DNA of 64,000 nt, taken from the NCBI RefSeq assembly GCF_000153705.1, contig NZ_DS022272.1, positions 3,293,798 through 3,357,797 of the forward strand, read 5' to 3'. This DNA comes from Fulvimarina pelagi HTCC2506 (GTDB lineage: Bacteria > Pseudomonadota > Alphaproteobacteria > Rhizobiales > Rhizobiaceae). The translations under genes were made by a program, and so were the position numbers. Each line of letters opens with the position of its first letter. Position 1 is the first letter of the stretch. Shown piece after piece: positions 63,717 through 64,000 of this stretch. The notes beneath the pieces were generated by a model that saw nothing but the letters and a program-made list of their open reading frames with translations, searched no databases and was not told where the DNA came from.

Positions 63717-64000
63717 ATGCCCGGATCGTTCGAGCCGGAACACTGGTGGTGGATCGCGGGCTTCTTGCTGCTTGCGCTCGAACTCGCCTCGCCAGGTGTC
63801 TATCTGTTATTCTTCGGGCTTGCGGCCCTCGTCGTCGGCACGAACGCCTTTTTTCTGCCAGACAGCCTCTTCGGCATCAGCCAGCAGTTGATTGCCTTTG
63901 CCACCGTTAGCGCCGCGGCGATCTATCTCGGCGGCCGGTGGTATCGTTCGAGCCGCGGCAAGGGAGACGAGATGCCGGACAATCCGGCGCGCCGGCTCGT
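63717..64000 (+). CDS. NfeD-like membrane protein (partial)
   Basis: The frame from ATG 63717 is open to the right window edge (94 codons). It begins MPGSFEPEHWWWIAGFLLLA and has three hydrophobic segments (FLLLALELASPGVYLLFFG, AALVVGTNAFFL, LIAFATVSAAAIYLGG), then a charged stretch before the edge, matching NfeD-like proteins that end in an OB-fold domain (not in this window). Start is 4 bp after the qmcA stop, as expected for the qmcA-nfeD pair. Confidence 0.85.
   Translation, partial: MPGSFEPEHWWWIAGFLLLALELASPGVYLLFFGLAALVVGTNAFFLPDSLFGISQQLIAFATVSAAAIYLGGRWYRSSRGKGDEMPDNPARRL

Noticed and set aside
1-64000. CRISPR array, rRNA operon, intact insertion sequence or intact prophage
   Set aside because: No regularly spaced repeats, no rRNA sequence and no intact transposase or phage structural genes were seen; only remnants in the 32-37 kb block.

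Overview
The window looks like chromosome of a high-GC alphaproteobacterium, most likely Hyphomicrobiales (rhizobia-like, perhaps Aurantimonadaceae-like). This is inferred from gene content (HWE histidine kinase, DUF1127-like peptide, N-methylglutamate pathway genes, QmcA/NfeD pair, CCA-encoding tRNA-Glu) and was not checked by any search.

Region 1 (1-16.8 kb) is a methylated-amine catabolism block, almost entirely on the minus strand. mgsA-mgsB-mgsC-gmaS (12.4-16.7 kb) encode N-methylglutamate synthase and gamma-glutamylmethylamide synthetase. Next come four genes for a haem-dependent secondary-amine (dimethylamine) N-demethylase (7.9-11.9 kb), then an ammonium transporter with a tiny membrane protein (5.6-7.3 kb). 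At the left edge, a soxBDA-like set (1-3.6 kb) is best read in this context as N-methylglutamate dehydrogenase mgdA-mgdB-mgdC, cut by the window edge. Two plus-strand regulators (GlxA/AraC type and XRE-cupin type) sit inside the block. Together the genes give dimethylamine -> methylamine -> gamma-glutamylmethylamide -> N-methylglutamate -> glutamate + C1 unit, with ammonium handling.

Region 2 (17.4-32.1 kb) is a mixture: a cytoplasmic sorbosone-dehydrogenase-like propeller protein, an OhrR-like regulator next to a truncated haemoglobin, a GAF/PAS/HWE kinase followed by a truncated response regulator, a homocysteine S-methyltransferase plus DUF1127-like peptide divergent from a very large BTAD/AAA/TPR activator, and a GlxA-type regulator divergent from a methyltransferase. 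Remnants of nitronate monooxygenase and TAXI-TRAP genes lie between them.

Region 3 (32.1-37.7 kb) is a 5.5 kb gene graveyard. It holds pieces of an EamA transporter, a GNAT acetyltransferase, a ParB-type DNA methyltransferase, a DUF5681-like protein and the N-terminus of a phage-type integrase, all disrupted by frameshifts or stops.

Region 4 (37.7-43.0 kb) has a cupin-cysteine synthase-PLP decarboxylase operon divergent from a second BTAD/TPR activator.

Region 5 (43.2-54.4 kb) is a nine-gene carbohydrate cluster: six glycosyltransferases, a sucrose-phosphate synthase/phosphatase fusion, an acyl-CoA-dehydrogenase-like flavoprotein and a PIG-L deacetylase fused to a NodS-like methyltransferase. 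It is the best candidate here for an undescribed biosynthetic system.

Region 6 (54.6-64.0 kb) is housekeeping: pheS, rplT, rpmI, GFA protein, DUF192 protein, double cold-shock protein, a Ser/Ala/Asp-rich secreted protein, glyoxalase I, a DUF882 lipoprotein, tRNA-Glu(UUC), diacylglycerol kinase, QmcA and the start of NfeD.
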